Assembly (NCBI GenBank): GCA_036346405.1
Contig: CM070567.1
Coordinates: forward strand, 46,487,633 to 46,551,632
Source: Phyllostachys edulis
Taxonomy: Eukaryota > Streptophyta > Magnoliopsida > Poales > Poaceae
Length of the DNA: 64,000 nt
Direction: 5' to 3'
Under the pieces are notes generated by a model, which did no database searches, had not been told where the DNA came from, and saw only the letters and a list, made by a program, of their open reading frames with translations. This document shows positions 46,811 through 57,514 of this stretch, piece by piece. The position numbers and the translations under genes were made by a program. Numbering within the stretch: position 1 is the stretch's first letter; each line of letters starts with the position of its first letter.

Positions 46811-47276
46811 CACCGGGGCGCGAGGCCATGCGCGGTGGCTTCGTTTATACACTCGTGCCCGCGATGGGCATCGGTGTGCACCGGGGCGCGAGGCCATGCG
46901 CGGTGGCTTCGCTTATACACTGTGTTCGCTGATGGGCATCGGTGTGCACCGGGGCGCGAGGCCATGCGCGGTGGCTTCGCTTATACACTCGTGCCCGCGA
47001 TGGGCATCGGTGTGCATCGGGGCGCGAGGCCATGCGCGGTGGCTTCGTTTATACACTCGTGCCCGCGATGGGCATCGGTGTGCACCGGGGTCCGAGGCCA
47101 TGCGTGGTGGCTTCGTTTATACACTCGTGCCCGCGATGGGCATCGGTGTGCACCGGGGCGCGAGGCCATGCGCGGTGGCTTCGCTTATACACTCGTGCCC
47201 GCGATGGGCATCGGTGTGCACCGGGGCGCGAGGCTATGCGCGGTGGCTTCGTTTATACACTCGTGCGGACCGGGGG
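46811..47276. repeat. Tandem array 2: 7 copies of a 68-bp unit
   Basis: Units begin CACCGGGGCGCGAGGCCATG at 46811, then every 68 bp at 46879, 46947, 47015, 47083, 47151 and 47219. Copies are nearly identical (single-base differences), so the array expanded recently. All six frames are open across it because the unit lacks stop codons; with a 68-bp period each frame cycles through all three readings. I treat the long ORFs here as an artefact. Confidence 0.95.
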
Positions 47277-47414
47277 GGGACGAGGCATACAATTTTCATT
47301 ATTTGGATAGATAGATCTCCGAGCGAAGCCGGTTTGCGGCAAAAGTTTACATGCCCCCAGCGTTGCGATCGCTGCGGGGCTATTCTTCGGGCGCAGCCGG
47401 TTTTTACATGCTTG

Positions 47415-50400
47415 CTAAGGGTAGAACTTTCGTAGGGACTTGATATTCCAGGTATGGCCCAACTGATCTCCGTCCAAGGTTGAGATGCGGAACGCGCCCG
47501 CCCTCGTCGAGCCTGTGACCACGTACGGCCCTTCCCACTTGGAGTCCAACTTGCCGAGCGCTGCTTGGTTGGTGGCGCGTTTCAGGACGAGGTCGCCCGG
47601 GGAAATGTGGCGGGCCTTGACCCTTTTGTCATATGTCCTGGCGACGCCCTCGCTATACCGCTGCATGGTTGAAACAGCCTGTACGCGTTGCTCTTCGAGA
47701 AGGTCGAGCGAGAGCTCCCGTTCTCCTGAGTTTGTCGGCGTTGTGGCTCGGTAGGAACCAGCCGCGAACTCCGCTGGCGTCATGGCCTCGTCGCCGAAGA
47801 GGAGCTTGAAAGGGAGAAGCTCGGGCTCGGTGGGCGATGTCGCGTGTCGACCTGAGGGCCTTCAAGCTCTTCGCCACAGATCCTTAGGAAGACCCACGAG
47901 CGCTTTTTCACCCGTCGAGGAGGTTGCCGCTGGCTCGCCGACGGCTCCGTTGGACTCTGGTGCCCCAGCGATCGCGAAGCATAATGTGATGCCTGTGTCG
48001 TTGCAAAACTTCCTAAGTGGTCGGTCGAATCGCTTCCATTATCAGCGATGATGTGCCTTGGTACACCGTAGCGACAAATGATGTTTTTCCACACGAATCG
48101 CTGGGCGGCTGCGGCGGTGATGGTGGCAACTAGCTCCGCTTCGACCCATCTTGAGAAGTACTCGATGACGACGAAGGCGAATCGGAGGCTACCCTTGGCT
48201 GCGGGTGCAGCCAATGATGTCCAAGCCCCACTGCACGAAGGGGCACACCGTGCACGACGGCCGCAAAGGTAGTCTTGGTGCCCTTGGGTTCTGGTGGCCC
48301 ATCGCACCCCTGGCACCGCTGGACGAGGTCTTGTGCGTCTCGGAGCACCGTCGGCCAGTAGAAGCCTTGGCGGAACGTCTTCCCTACGAGGCCCCGAGGC
48401 GCCTGGTGTGCACCGCACAAGCCCTCGTGGACGTCCTTGAGGAGCGACCGGCCTTCCTCCCGTGACACACAGCGGAGGAAGGGGGCACAAACTCCCCCCT
48501 TGTACAGCTCGCCGGAGACCATATAGTAGTTTCTTGCTCGGCAATGGAGTCGCTTTGCTTCGGCCGGGTCTTGTGGTTCTTCCCCGGCAAGGTACTTGAT
48601 AATCGCGATTCGCCAGTCGTCTGCCGGGGTTTGCTCCGCCGTTCCTGGGCGGACTACCAGGCTGCCTCTTGCTTCCTCTTCTTGTCTTGCGCTCCGGGGA
48701 GCAATTGTGGTTCTACTGAGTGCTTGTGTGTGCTTGGGGCGGAGCCCCTTGTGTCTGGGGCGGAGCGGAGGATTTTGTGAGGACTTCGTAGAAAACCTCC
48801 GGGGGGGGCCCTTCTCCCGCGCTAGCCATTTTTGCCAGCTTGTCGGTCGCCTCGTTGCTTCCTCTAGGAATGGCTTGGACTGTGATTCCGTAGAAGTGCT
48901 TCGCCGCTTCGCGCACCGCGGCTAAGTAACGACTCATCTCAGGACACCTTGCGACGAAGGTCTTGTCAAACCGTCCGCCACCAAAGTGGAGTCGCTGATG
49001 AGGATGCGCTTCGCCCCGAGGGATCTAGCTTTACGGAGGCCCAGCAGCAGCGCCTCGTACTCCGACGCGTTGTTCGTGGTCGGGAAGTCCAGGCGGGCGG
49101 CGTGTGATGCGGTTCGCCCGTCCGGGGAAACTATGATGGCCGCGGCTCCGGCACCGGCGGCGCACCACGACCCGTCCGTGTACATTACCCAGGGTGTTTC
49201 CACCACGGCGGGGCTGTTGTCCGCTTGCGGGGTCCACTCGGCGACGAAGTCTGCTAGCGACTGCGATTTGATGGCCGTTCTTGCTACGAAGGTGACGTCG
49301 AAGGGCGCCAGCTCCGCCGCCCATTTGCCTATCCGCCCGGAGGCATCTTTGTTTCGGAGCATTAGCGCCAGCGGGTAGGATGTGGGGACCTTGATGGGAT
49401 GCGCTAGAAAATAATGCCGTAGCTTTCTCGATGCCATGAGCAAAGCGTACGCGAGCTTCTCGAGCTCCGTGTAGCGGATTTTGGCTCCTTGCAAGGCCTC
49501 CGACACATAGTACACCGATTCTTGGCGGTGTGCTCTGGATAAGGACATTGTTGTCGGCAGCGGGTTGGCGGCGATGTAGAGCAGCAGCTCGGCTCCTTGC
49601 TCCGGACTAGTGAGGCTTGGTAGCTGCGCGAGGTACAGCTTCAGGTCCTCGAAGGCCTTCTGGCATTCCTCTGTCCATTTGAATGGCTCCGCCCCTCGGA
49701 GCGTCTTGAAGAACGGTAGTGCTCTCTCGGCCGAGCGAGACAGGAAGCGGCTAAGGGCGGCGATGCGGCCCGTGAGTTTTTGCGCCATGCGGCGTTCATG
49801 GGGCTTCATCTCTGGATGGCCCCGATTTTCTCGGGTTGGCTTCAATCCTCTCTGAGACTAGAAAACCGAGGAGTTTCCTGCCTTCACACGAACGCACATT
49901 TCTCGGGGTTGAGTTTATGCCCTCGCTCGAAGGTTCGTGAAGGTTTCTTGGAGGTCTTGAGCGTGCGTCCCCGCCAGCTTGCTTTTGATGACTATGTCGT
50001 CGACGTACGCTTCCGCGTTGCGCCCGAGCTGGGTGGCTAGGACCTTCGTGATGAGTCGGGCGAACGTCGCCCCCGCGTTCTTGAGACCGAAGGGCATGCG
50101 CTTGTAACAGTATGTTCCCATCGGGGTAATGAAAGCAGTCTTCGGCTCGTCCGCCTCCGCCATGTGCACCTGGTGGTAGCCGGAGTAGGCGTCAAGGAAG
50201 CTCATGAGCTCGCACCCTGACGTGGCGTCCACCAACTGGTCGATGCGAGGCAAGGGGAAGTCATCTTTGGGGCAGGCCTTGTTGAGATCGGTGAAGTCGA
50301 CACATCGCCCACTTGCCCATCTCCTTCTTGGCGAGGCCGGGTTCGCCACCACTCGGAATATTTGACCTCGCGGATGACTCGCCAAAGAACCGGATCTCCT

Positions 50401-51470
50401 TCTTGGCGGCTGAGTCGGCCGGCCGACATCTTGCCGCAGCCTTTCTTGGGTGCCGCGTCGGCTCGAAGGGATAGCCTGTGCTCTATCGTTGCCCTTGCCA
50501 CTCCTGGGAGGTCTTCGGGCCCCCAGGCGAAGGCCTCAGCATTGTTGCGGAGCACCCCGAGGATCGCGTCGTGCGCCTCCGGGTGGAGGTCCGAACCGAG
50601 GGCCACCGTCTTCTCCGGTGAGCTGTCCCTTAACGCCACTCTCCGCAGGTGGCCTTGGGGCTTGTGTTTCGGGGCCCATCTCGCGGAGGACGGTGCCACC
50701 TCACCCCGGTTGGGTCCTACGGCGTGCACGTGGCGCGCCGGGGATAGTACTTCAAGTTCGATGTGCCGTGCGAGGTCTTGGTCTCCACGGACCGTCACGG
50801 TGCCCGCTGGTGCGGGGAGCTTCATGCACAAGTAGTTGTGGTGAGCTATTGCGCCGAAGGCGTTCAGCGTGGCCCGGCCAAGGATAGCGTTGTACTGGTA
50901 AGCCATTTGGACCACTTCAAATGTGACGACCTCGGTCCAGGACGCGAAGTCGTCGCTGAAGGTGAACGCGAGGCGGATCTGTCCCAATGCGGTAACAGGG
51001 GTTCCTCCGAACCCTAGCAGGGGGATGCCCGGAGGAGTCAGGCGATCGCGAGGGATCATCATCCTGTCGAACACGTTGACGAAGAGGAGGTCCGCCGAGC
51101 TCCCTCCGTCGACGAGGACGCGTCTTACTTCGAAATCTGCGATGTTGGCCGAGATGACGAGGGGGTCCTGGTGCGGGAAATACACCCCGCGGGCGTCTTC
51201 TGGTCCGAAAGATATGGGTATTTCGGAGTAGCGGGGTGGGCTCGAGGCAGGGTACGTAGCGAGGTGGTGGATTTGTCGGGCATACGCCCGCCTCTGCCTC
51301 TTCGAGGAAATGCCGAGCGAGGAGCCTCCGGTGATCATGTTGATGATCCGCCGGTGTGCGTCGGTCCGGCCACCTATGCGCGGGATTGGCGGTGCTGCAG
51401 GGAGTTGGTTGTCAGCTGCGGTCCTGCCTTCATGGTCCGCAGGTTGGTCGCGGCGCATGTAGTCCTGCAT
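47415..51470 (-). pseudogene. Tat gypsy 1 pol (protease, RT, dual RNase H, integrase), frameshifted
   Basis: On the minus strand, in order: protease with VDGGSSADLLF (near 51110) and ILGRATLNAFGA (near 50890); reverse transcriptase with VDFTDLNKACPKDDFPLPR (near 50280), SFLDAYSGYHQ and the catalytic YVDD (near 50005); RNase H within 49240-49700; a second Tat-type RNase H with MYTDGSW, TNNASEYEAL and ISDST (48960-49190); integrase with an H2C2-like finger (GLCGAHQ ... CQGC, 48330-48450), a core around FSRWVEAELV and IIADNGSD (47990-48160), and a C-terminal PGDLVLKR ... KWEGPY segment (47470-47580). The stop is at 47415. Frame changes near 50390, 49850, 48930, 48540, 48150 and 47780 split it, so it is inactive. 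It converges on the antisense unit. Confidence 0.92.
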
Positions 51471-51499
51471 GGCGGCGATCGTGCGACACTCTTTGGTGG

Positions 51500-52623
51500 C
51501 GTGCGATCCCTCGCCGTGTAGGTCCTGTAAAGCGCGAGGTGCTCGTTCGATTGCCGGTGGCGTCTCGCGTTAATCCACGGCCCCGCCGCGGCCGAGTCGG
51601 CGGCCTCTGCGTCTTCCTCGCCGTTTAGCGGCTCGCCGTCCGTGGTAGACCCGGCCTTTTGCTGTAGTCCACCGTTCGTGGCTTGCGGATGCTCGGCTTG
51701 TGCCGCATTGACCGCTTCGCCGGCGTGGTCACGCCAGCGTTGAGTCGCCTTTGTTTCCCTCGAAGCGCCGTCTTCCTCCGCCGGGCGTATTCTCCATCTT
51801 GTCGAAGAGTTCGGTCATCGCGTAGCTGGCTTGCGCGCGAGCCTCTCCGAAAGCGGCCCGTTGCGGAGGCCACACGTTGCTGCATTGATGATAGTTGTCT
51901 CGTTGACGCCTTGTACCTGGCACTTGACCTCCGCGAACTTCCTAAAGAAGCTGCGGAGGGATTCACCGGCGCCGCTTATCATGCGAATAAGTGTCGAGCG
52001 TCCTTCGGCTCCGTGTAGTTACCCTGGAAGTTGTTGCGTAGGAGCTCCCGCAATTGCTCCCAGGCATATACGGAGCGAGGGGGGATCGTGAAGAACCACG
52101 TCAGCACTACGCCCTTGAGCGCAAGGGTGAGGCTTTTTGCCTTCGTGTTATCGTCTCCTCCTACGCCGATGGTATCCTCAGATACGGAGGAATTGTGAGG
52201 GTCCGTGGATCCTCGTGCTGCGCGACGTCGGGCATTTTGAATCCTCGAGGCCACCTGGTTGCCTCCAATCCGGAACTCAACGGTGAGTTTGGTCGCCTCG
52301 AGCACCGGGTGTTTGGCGGCGGGTGAAATTTGCAGATATGGCGGCGGTTGTTGGAGCGGGCGGGGGTGGTCTTGCGGTGGCGGGCTCCGTTCTGAAGAGC
52401 CGTCTCGGCGGTGCCGGAGGTCTGCCGGCTCCCCACGGAGGGTCGCCACCTCTGCGGAGGGCTTCATGATTCCTAGCTCGCCTCCCCGTCTTGCCGAGTT
52501 GTTCGCTTCTTCTTAAAGCTTGGGCGGTAGCGCTTGCAGCTTCTCCTCGGCTCCTTTGGCCCACGAGGGCGTAGTTGAGGTTGCTTTTGGCCGCCTTCTT
52601 TTTCGCCCTCGTTTGGGGGCCAT
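51500..52623 (-). pseudogene. Tat gypsy 1 gag, frameshifted
   Basis: The likely start is the ATG at 52623-52621, 37 bases after the primer binding site, giving a basic MAPKRGRKRRRP N-terminus. A frame change follows near 52515. The recognisable gag core is at 52000-52150: LTWFFTIPPRSVYAWEQL followed by LRNNFQGNYTEP, typical of plant gypsy gag. The C-terminal part (51500-51960) is split over two frames. Gag forms the particle that packages element RNA. Confidence 0.82.
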
Positions 52624-52660
52624 CTCGATGTCTTGTGCTAGTGCTTGGGCTTACCGCCGT

Positions 52661-52679
52661 CCCCCACGGACGGCGCCAA
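52661..52679 (-). other. Primer binding site of Tat gypsy 1
   Basis: On the minus strand, TTGGCGCCGTCCGTGGGGG begins two bases after the 5' LTR. It is close to the TGGCGCCGTCTGTGGGGA type used by many plant gypsy elements. This fixes the orientation and identifies 52682-53369 as the 5' LTR. Confidence 0.8.
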
Positions 52680-52681
52680 GC

Positions 52682-53369
52682 CGCCATAGTTACAAGACTA
52701 GGCGAGAGAATAAAGGGACCTCAGTGAGCCAAGGGTCCTCAGCGAGAGGGGACCGGTTGCCAATGAGCGTAAATTGCCAAGTAACCTTTATCTGTAACTT
52801 GGAATCGAAAACTCCAAAAAAACACCTGCCTCCCAAGGGGGCAGGTGGCTACTTATAGCCCTCCCGGAGGCATCTGAGATTCTGAGTTTACCCTTACGGG
52901 CCCTATGTCGATAGGGGCTGCAGGACCTTTCACGCCCCTAGTGCTAGCTTCTAACACGTGGTGGGCAGCCCTAGACTTGGTCTATTCTCACATTGGCGCA
53001 CGGTCCAGAGGTGCAAGAACCCTTCGGAGCTCCTGGTCTTGGCGCCCAGTAGCCCTTCGAGGCACTTCGCTGGGCCTTCCCGTCGCCGGTGGCTCAACGC
53101 TGAGCGGACCCCTCGGGTCCCTTCTGAGGGTTTTGATCCCTTCGGGGGGTCTCGGGACTCCTTCGGAGGGCCTCGGGGCGCCTTCGGAGGGCCTAGGGAC
53201 CCCTTCGGAGGGTCTCGGGGCCCCTTCGGAGGGCCTCGGGACCCCTCGCACGCCTTCATGACCTGGTAGAAATATTCGCCGCGTTTGGCACCCCGGCGAC
53301 TTGACCATCGGGACGTGCGCGCTTCTCTCTTCGCTAGGTCGTGGGGGCCGTTGTGCCGCCCCTATGACA
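52682..53369 (-). repeat. 5' LTR of Tat gypsy 1 (688 bp)
   Basis: It matches 29636-30359, with six rather than seven 21-bp units and several small deletions. Its outer end CCTATGACA is intact; its inner end is degenerate (CGCCATAG against TGTCGTAG). The target duplication GGTAA follows at 53370-53374. Confidence 0.92.
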
Positions 53370-53374
53370 GGTAA

Positions 53375-53942
53375 AATTACCAAAATACCCCTTCTCGATC
53401 TTTTTGCAAAGACCGAGTCCCAACTACGTGAAGCACCTCCCATGCTTCGCCACGTGTAGGTTGATCCAACGGCTCTCATCATGTCGGCAAGTCTCTCCTA
53501 TCCGGCTCCCACTGAAACCACCATAGCACTTGCACCGACCCCCACGCCGCTTGATCGAACCCGTCGCATCGAACTGCCTGTTCGGTCACCTTTGTCGCTT
53601 TTGCGCCATGCTTGACTCCATTGACTTCACTCGACATCCCCGATCGTTCTGGACCTCAGCTCTCCAAGCTTAGTCCCAATCATCCTCGCCGTTGACCGTC
53701 ATTGACCTCAAAGCAACCTACACAACAATAGACAAAGAAATCGAATCCGGGAATAAGTTTTTCACAACTTGACCCACGTTAGTCAAAACATGCATCATGC
53801 AACACATATGTCATGAAACCCATGAACTTGACCTAACCCAACACTCATCGCCACCGATTGACCGATGATCAGCAAGAGCATTCCAAACTTTGACAAAAAC
53901 TCGTGATTCGATGAACCTTTAACGACATTGCCAATTGTAACA
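53375..53942 (-). repeat. SIRE-like solo LTR, right part
   Basis: Removing the Tat gypsy and one GGTAA copy joins this to 28562-29635 in a smooth sequence. It ends CCAATTGTAACA at 53942, the inverted counterpart of the TGTTGG start, giving an LTR of about 1.64 kb. It contains no gene. Confidence 0.72.
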
Positions 53943-53972
53943 TCATCCTAAGATCGTGCACATATCCCCATG

Positions 53973-55040
53973 ATGTCCACAGCTCGTCCTTTTGATCTTG
54001 TTCGCTCCAACGTTTGGGGTCCAGCTCCATTCGCTTCGAAAGGGGTCATCAATACTATGTGATATTTAGTGATGATTATTCTCGTCATACTTGGATCTAC
54101 TTCATTTCCTCTCGCAGTCAGGTTCTCTCTATATACCAGAGTTTTGCCACCATGGTTCGTACTCAGTTTGATTCGACCATTCATATTTTTCGTGCTGATT
54201 TTGTTGGCGAGTACCTATCTACTGCCCTTCACCACTCTCTCTATGGGCTCAAACAAGCCCTTCGTACTTGGTTTGACCGCTTCTCCTCTGTTGTCACTGC
54301 TGCCGGCTTCTCCTCCAATGATCACGGCTCTACCCTCTTCGTACACACCTCTCCTAGGGGTCAGACGCTCATCCTTCTATATGTGGATGATATGATCTTT
54401 ACTAGAGATGACTCTCAGTGCATTGCGTTTATAAAGGAGCATCTTAGTAAGCAATTCTGGATGTCTGATTTGGGTTATCTTCGTTACTTCCTTAGGATTG
54501 AAATCACTTCTACGCCTAGGGGCTACTACCTCTCCTAGGAGAAGTAATTCAGGATATCCTTGCTCACGTTTGTCTCACTGATCAGCGCATGGTGAATACT
54601 CCTATAGAGCTTGCTGTTCACCTTCGCCCTACTGATGGTGAACCTCTTGAGGACCCCGCTCGCTATCGTCATCTTGTTGGGAGCCTTGTCTACCTTGGGA
54701 TCACTCGACCTGACATTTCTCACCCAGTTCACATACTGAATCAGTTCGTCTCTGCTCTCACTCAGCTCCACTACAATTACCTTCTTCGTGTTCTACAATA
54801 TCTCCGCGAGACCATCACTCATCATCTTTCTTTCCTCTCTCCAGTTATCTGCACCTTCAAGCGTACCCTGATGCGACCTGGGCTAGCAATCATTCTGATC
54901 ACTGGTCTCTTTTTGCCTATTGTGTTTTCCTTGGTTCCTCTTTGATTGCTTGGAAGATCAAGAAGCACATTGTCATTTCCCATTCGAGTGTTGAGGTCGA
55001 GTTGCGAGCCATGATATCATTGACAGCTGATATCACTTGG
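53973..55040 (+). pseudogene. Collapsed copia polyprotein fragment (integrase joined to reverse transcriptase)
   Basis: The fragment starts inside integrase: RSNVWGPAP, where the usual catalytic 'HSD' Asp is Asn, then FSDDYSRHTWIYF. After FVGEYLSTALHH it jumps directly to reverse transcriptase SLYGLKQALRTWF, so the integrase end and the first part of reverse transcriptase are deleted. LLYVDDM (54379) follows, then the C-terminal domain with VGSLVYLGITRPDI (about 54675) and a short RNase H piece (HIVISHSSVEVEL, about 54970). Stops at 54536 and elsewhere and frame changes mark it as dead. No LTRs flank it. Confidence 0.85.
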
Positions 55041-55068
55041 CTTCGGTGGATACTCCGGGTTCAAGGGA

Positions 55069-55157
55069 AGAGCTCCTCTGGGTTCGCTGTCTCACCGTAT
55101 CTCCAAGGGCAGAGCTCCTTCAGTTTGGCTGGCACCCCATACCTCCAATGGCAGAGC
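55069..55157 (+). repeat. 42-bp direct repeat, two copies and a stub
   Basis: Units start AGAGCTCC at 55069, 55111 and (partial) 55153. Forty-two bases is fourteen codons, and the open frame through them repeats a Ser-Ser ... PYLQ.Q pattern. The repeat follows the copia fragment directly. Its origin is unknown. Confidence 0.75.
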
Positions 55158-55179
55158 TCATCCACAAGAATCGAGTTGC

Positions 55180-55726
55180 GTGCATCGCCACAGGAGGAAT
55201 TTTTCGAGCCCGTCGCTCATGATTTCTTCAGAGGTGTCCCCCAGGCCGGCATGTCTCATCACGATGACATGTACGTTTACCAGACTCTGCTGGGCCATAC
55301 CGAGCCTACCGGTGCACTTCCGCCACCTCAACGGTCTCGATGCCCCCTCCGAACGGACACATGCTCACCCGACTGCTTCACGTAGTCCACGAGGCATGCC
55401 CGACGCAAGACATCCAGGCGCACGCGGAAGTTGCCACAACGAGCAGAGGATAGTGGGTCAGACTTAGACTAGTGAGCCATATTGTATCATGTGAACTCGG
55501 GCTTCTAATTTTTTTTTTTGTATAAAAAGGTCTTAAATTAGTTCATGTAATGATTGTAAATCCTAAGATGAGTGAGCCATATTATAATGCTTCAAACATT
55601 ATGTACGGAAACATCTTCAAATTTTCAGAATGACAAGACAACACACTGCGATGCTAACTTTTTCAAACGGCAAGACCACACGATTCAGAGAGAAATGACA
55701 ACTCTAACTCCCCAGCTTTTGAGGAT
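55180..55726. other. Unassigned DNA between the copia fragment and the zinc-finger pseudogene
   Basis: An open plus-strand frame continues from the copia side to a TAG at 55383 but shows no known domain. Further right the DNA becomes A/T-rich with a T run near 55508 and two GTGAGCCATATT words (55471 and 55570). Nothing else is supported. Confidence 0.4.
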
Positions 55727-55848
55727 GACGTGACCCAACGAGTCAGCTTCCCGCAGCGACATGACCCGACGAGTCAGCTTTGCACATCGACGTGACCCGA
55801 TGAGTCTACTTTGCGCAACGACGTGACCCGACTAGTCTCCTCAAGGCG
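55727..55848 (+). repeat. 31-bp tandem repeat, about 3.7 copies
   Basis: Units begin GACGTGACCC at 55727, 55758 (GACATGACCC), 55789 and 55820, each with an (A/G)CGAGTC-like core. They end directly upstream of the ATG at 55856, so they would lie in its 5' UTR or promoter. Confidence 0.85.
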
Positions 55849-55855
55849 TGCCTGC

Positions 55856-56663
55856 ATGGATCAATTTCCTTCAACCGATTACAATTTAGCCAAGATACAC
55901 ACGGTCTTGGCTCGGCATATAAGTACCACCCCTTCCACGCCAGGTTCTCCTGCATCCAGACTTCAACACAATCTCGCTCAGATGGATAAGCACTGGGAGG
56001 AGATCCGCGAAATACAAAGGGAGTATGTGGCCAAGGAGGAACAAAGGGAGCATGCCAGGAGGCCACCTCCCAGCAATGACGCCGCCCCCTGTAGCAGCAA
56101 CCCCTACCACAACATCTCAACCGAGCTTTTGCTGCAACACCTGTCCGAGGGGGAGACGCCGTCCCTCTGTTGGTGCAAGGACAGATGCAAGTTTTTCAAG
56201 TCCAAGCATCGGCTAAGCCTGGGCATGCGTTACTGGGGTTGCGCGAACTACTACTGCAACTATCCCGACCGCCATTGGGACACGAGCCACTAACGACAGC
56301 CGGTAATGACATGTTACAGTATGTTCCCCTACCATTTCTCTTTCAAAGTACGCACTAACAACATCTCCCGTCTACCCGTAGTCTCCGGATCCGCTATGTG
56401 GCTACCACAAGTGGATCGACCAAGAGATCCACCCACACGACTAGTGGACTCTCAACTGCGAGGAATGCGATGCCAACAGGGACTGCGAGAGGAGGGAGGA
56501 GGTGCGCCGCACCGAAGAGCACAACGAGCATATCCGGCGGGAGATGCAGGCTCATCTCGAGGCGTGCAGGCGCAGGGAGCGCGAGAAAACGAGGGAAATG
56601 GCGGCCGAGGCCAAGGCGGCCGGCAAGGAGTACAACGCCGAGCTCGCAAGGAAGGGCAAATGA
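55856..56663 (+). pseudogene. Two-exon GRF-like zinc-finger gene with two nonsense codons
   Basis: Exon 1 is 55856-56302 (donor CCG/GTAATG), exon 2 is 56382-56663 (acceptor CCCGTAG), joined in phase 0, with TGA at 56661. The model gives 242 residues: an N-terminal helix-rich part (HWEEIREIQREYVAKEEQ), a zinc-finger-like core with CWCKDRCKF, GMRYWGC and NYYC continuing to LCGYHKWID at the start of exon 2, then a highly charged coiled coil (about 56470-56660). This layout matches a large grass family of small GRF-type finger proteins, often multicopy. Stops at 56291-56293 (TAA) and 56442-56444 (TAG) lie in frame, each one transition away from a sense codon. Frame and splice sites are otherwise intact, suggesting recent death. 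Confidence 0.68.
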
Positions 56664-57514
56664 CCCTGGTCCACACAATAGTCCGACCCTCTTTGTCCAT
56701 ATGTCTCATGTATTTCTAATTCCCTAAAGAGATGTGTGTACCGTCCTTGGTTTGTTAGCCTGCGTGCCATGTAACCCTCTTGTCGGATCAACTGTCGTGT
56801 TGTTATCGTTGCGTTATTTCTCCAAAATTGTCGTGTATATTACCATGTATGAATTCCCTGGCACATCGCAATATCACCTACCTTCGTACTTACGAATCAT
56901 TGCTACCTCACAAAATTTTTCAGAAATTTAGCGCACCACAACAACATACAACGATCACAAAATGTTATTGTGAGTCTAACAGATAGTTTTCCAGAAGTAT
57001 GGAAAAGTATAGCATATTTGGAATATCCCACAACCTCCTCTAGACCACTAATATACCTTGATGTCAAGACATGTATATCACCAAAATATAACCCAGGATG
57101 TTTACATACAAACAGACCTCCTTTGAAACATCAGCAAATATCGAATACAATCCAAGTAACATGAAACCCTAATTTATGTAACCTAAAATCCAAATTCCCG
57201 CGACCTAAATCCTAAATTTCCGAGATAATTCCGGAACACACATAAAATAGTCGAAACATTACACAATAAAAAAAATCATAATTTTTTGAGCTCATTTTCT
57301 ACATTTACAAATCCATACAAACAGTACACTTATATGAAATTGCGAGAAAAATTTTGGACGAATAAAATTATAAAAAAATTACACATGCAAGTACACTGTG
57401 CCCGAGAGGCGCAAGTACACTGTGCTCGAGAGGCTCTATGTAAAAATTCATAATTTTTTGAAGTCGTTTGCTATATTTTAAAATTCAAACGAAATCGCCG
57501 AAAACCCAGGTTTT
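56664..57514. other. Non-coding A/T-rich DNA between the pseudogene and Tat gypsy 2
   Basis: No gene is supported. The first part may be the pseudogene 3' UTR. A direct duplication of about 24 bp (GCAAGTACACTGTGC.CGAGAG) lies at about 57387-57434, and a related TCATAATTTTTTGA segment occurs at 57277 and 57449. Confidence 0.5.

Larger units (their letters stand above)
45493..47414. other. Region between convergent antisense unit and pol, mostly tandem repeats
   Basis: Plus-strand coding ends at 45492 and minus-strand pol ends at 47415. The 1.9 kb between them is almost entirely two tandem arrays (45620-46765 and 46811-47276) with short unique joints. No gene is supported here. Confidence 0.8.
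29636..53369 (-). mobile_element. Tat-lineage Ty3/gypsy retrotransposon 1, with nested insert
   Basis: The LTRs are 29636-30359 (3') and 52682-53369 (5'). Gag-pol runs on the minus strand in gypsy order (protease, reverse transcriptase, RNase H, integrase). A second, archaeal-type RNase H domain (MYTDGSW..., near 49190) after the first marks the Tat lineage. Without the 11.5-kb nested element and its duplication the gypsy is about 12.2 kb. As in other Tat elements, a long 3' region downstream of pol carries sequence in the opposite orientation. Frameshifts throughout gag-pol make it non-autonomous now. Confidence 0.94.

Noticed and set aside
45620..47276. CRISPR-like array
   Set aside because: The repeats are directly adjacent with no unique spacers, the units are too long, and the context is a plant retrotransposon.
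46675..47435. Long overlapping ORFs on both strands through the 68-bp repeats
   Set aside because: The repeat unit has no stop in any frame, so every frame is open. The products are pure repeats and unrelated to each other, so there is no evidence of coding.
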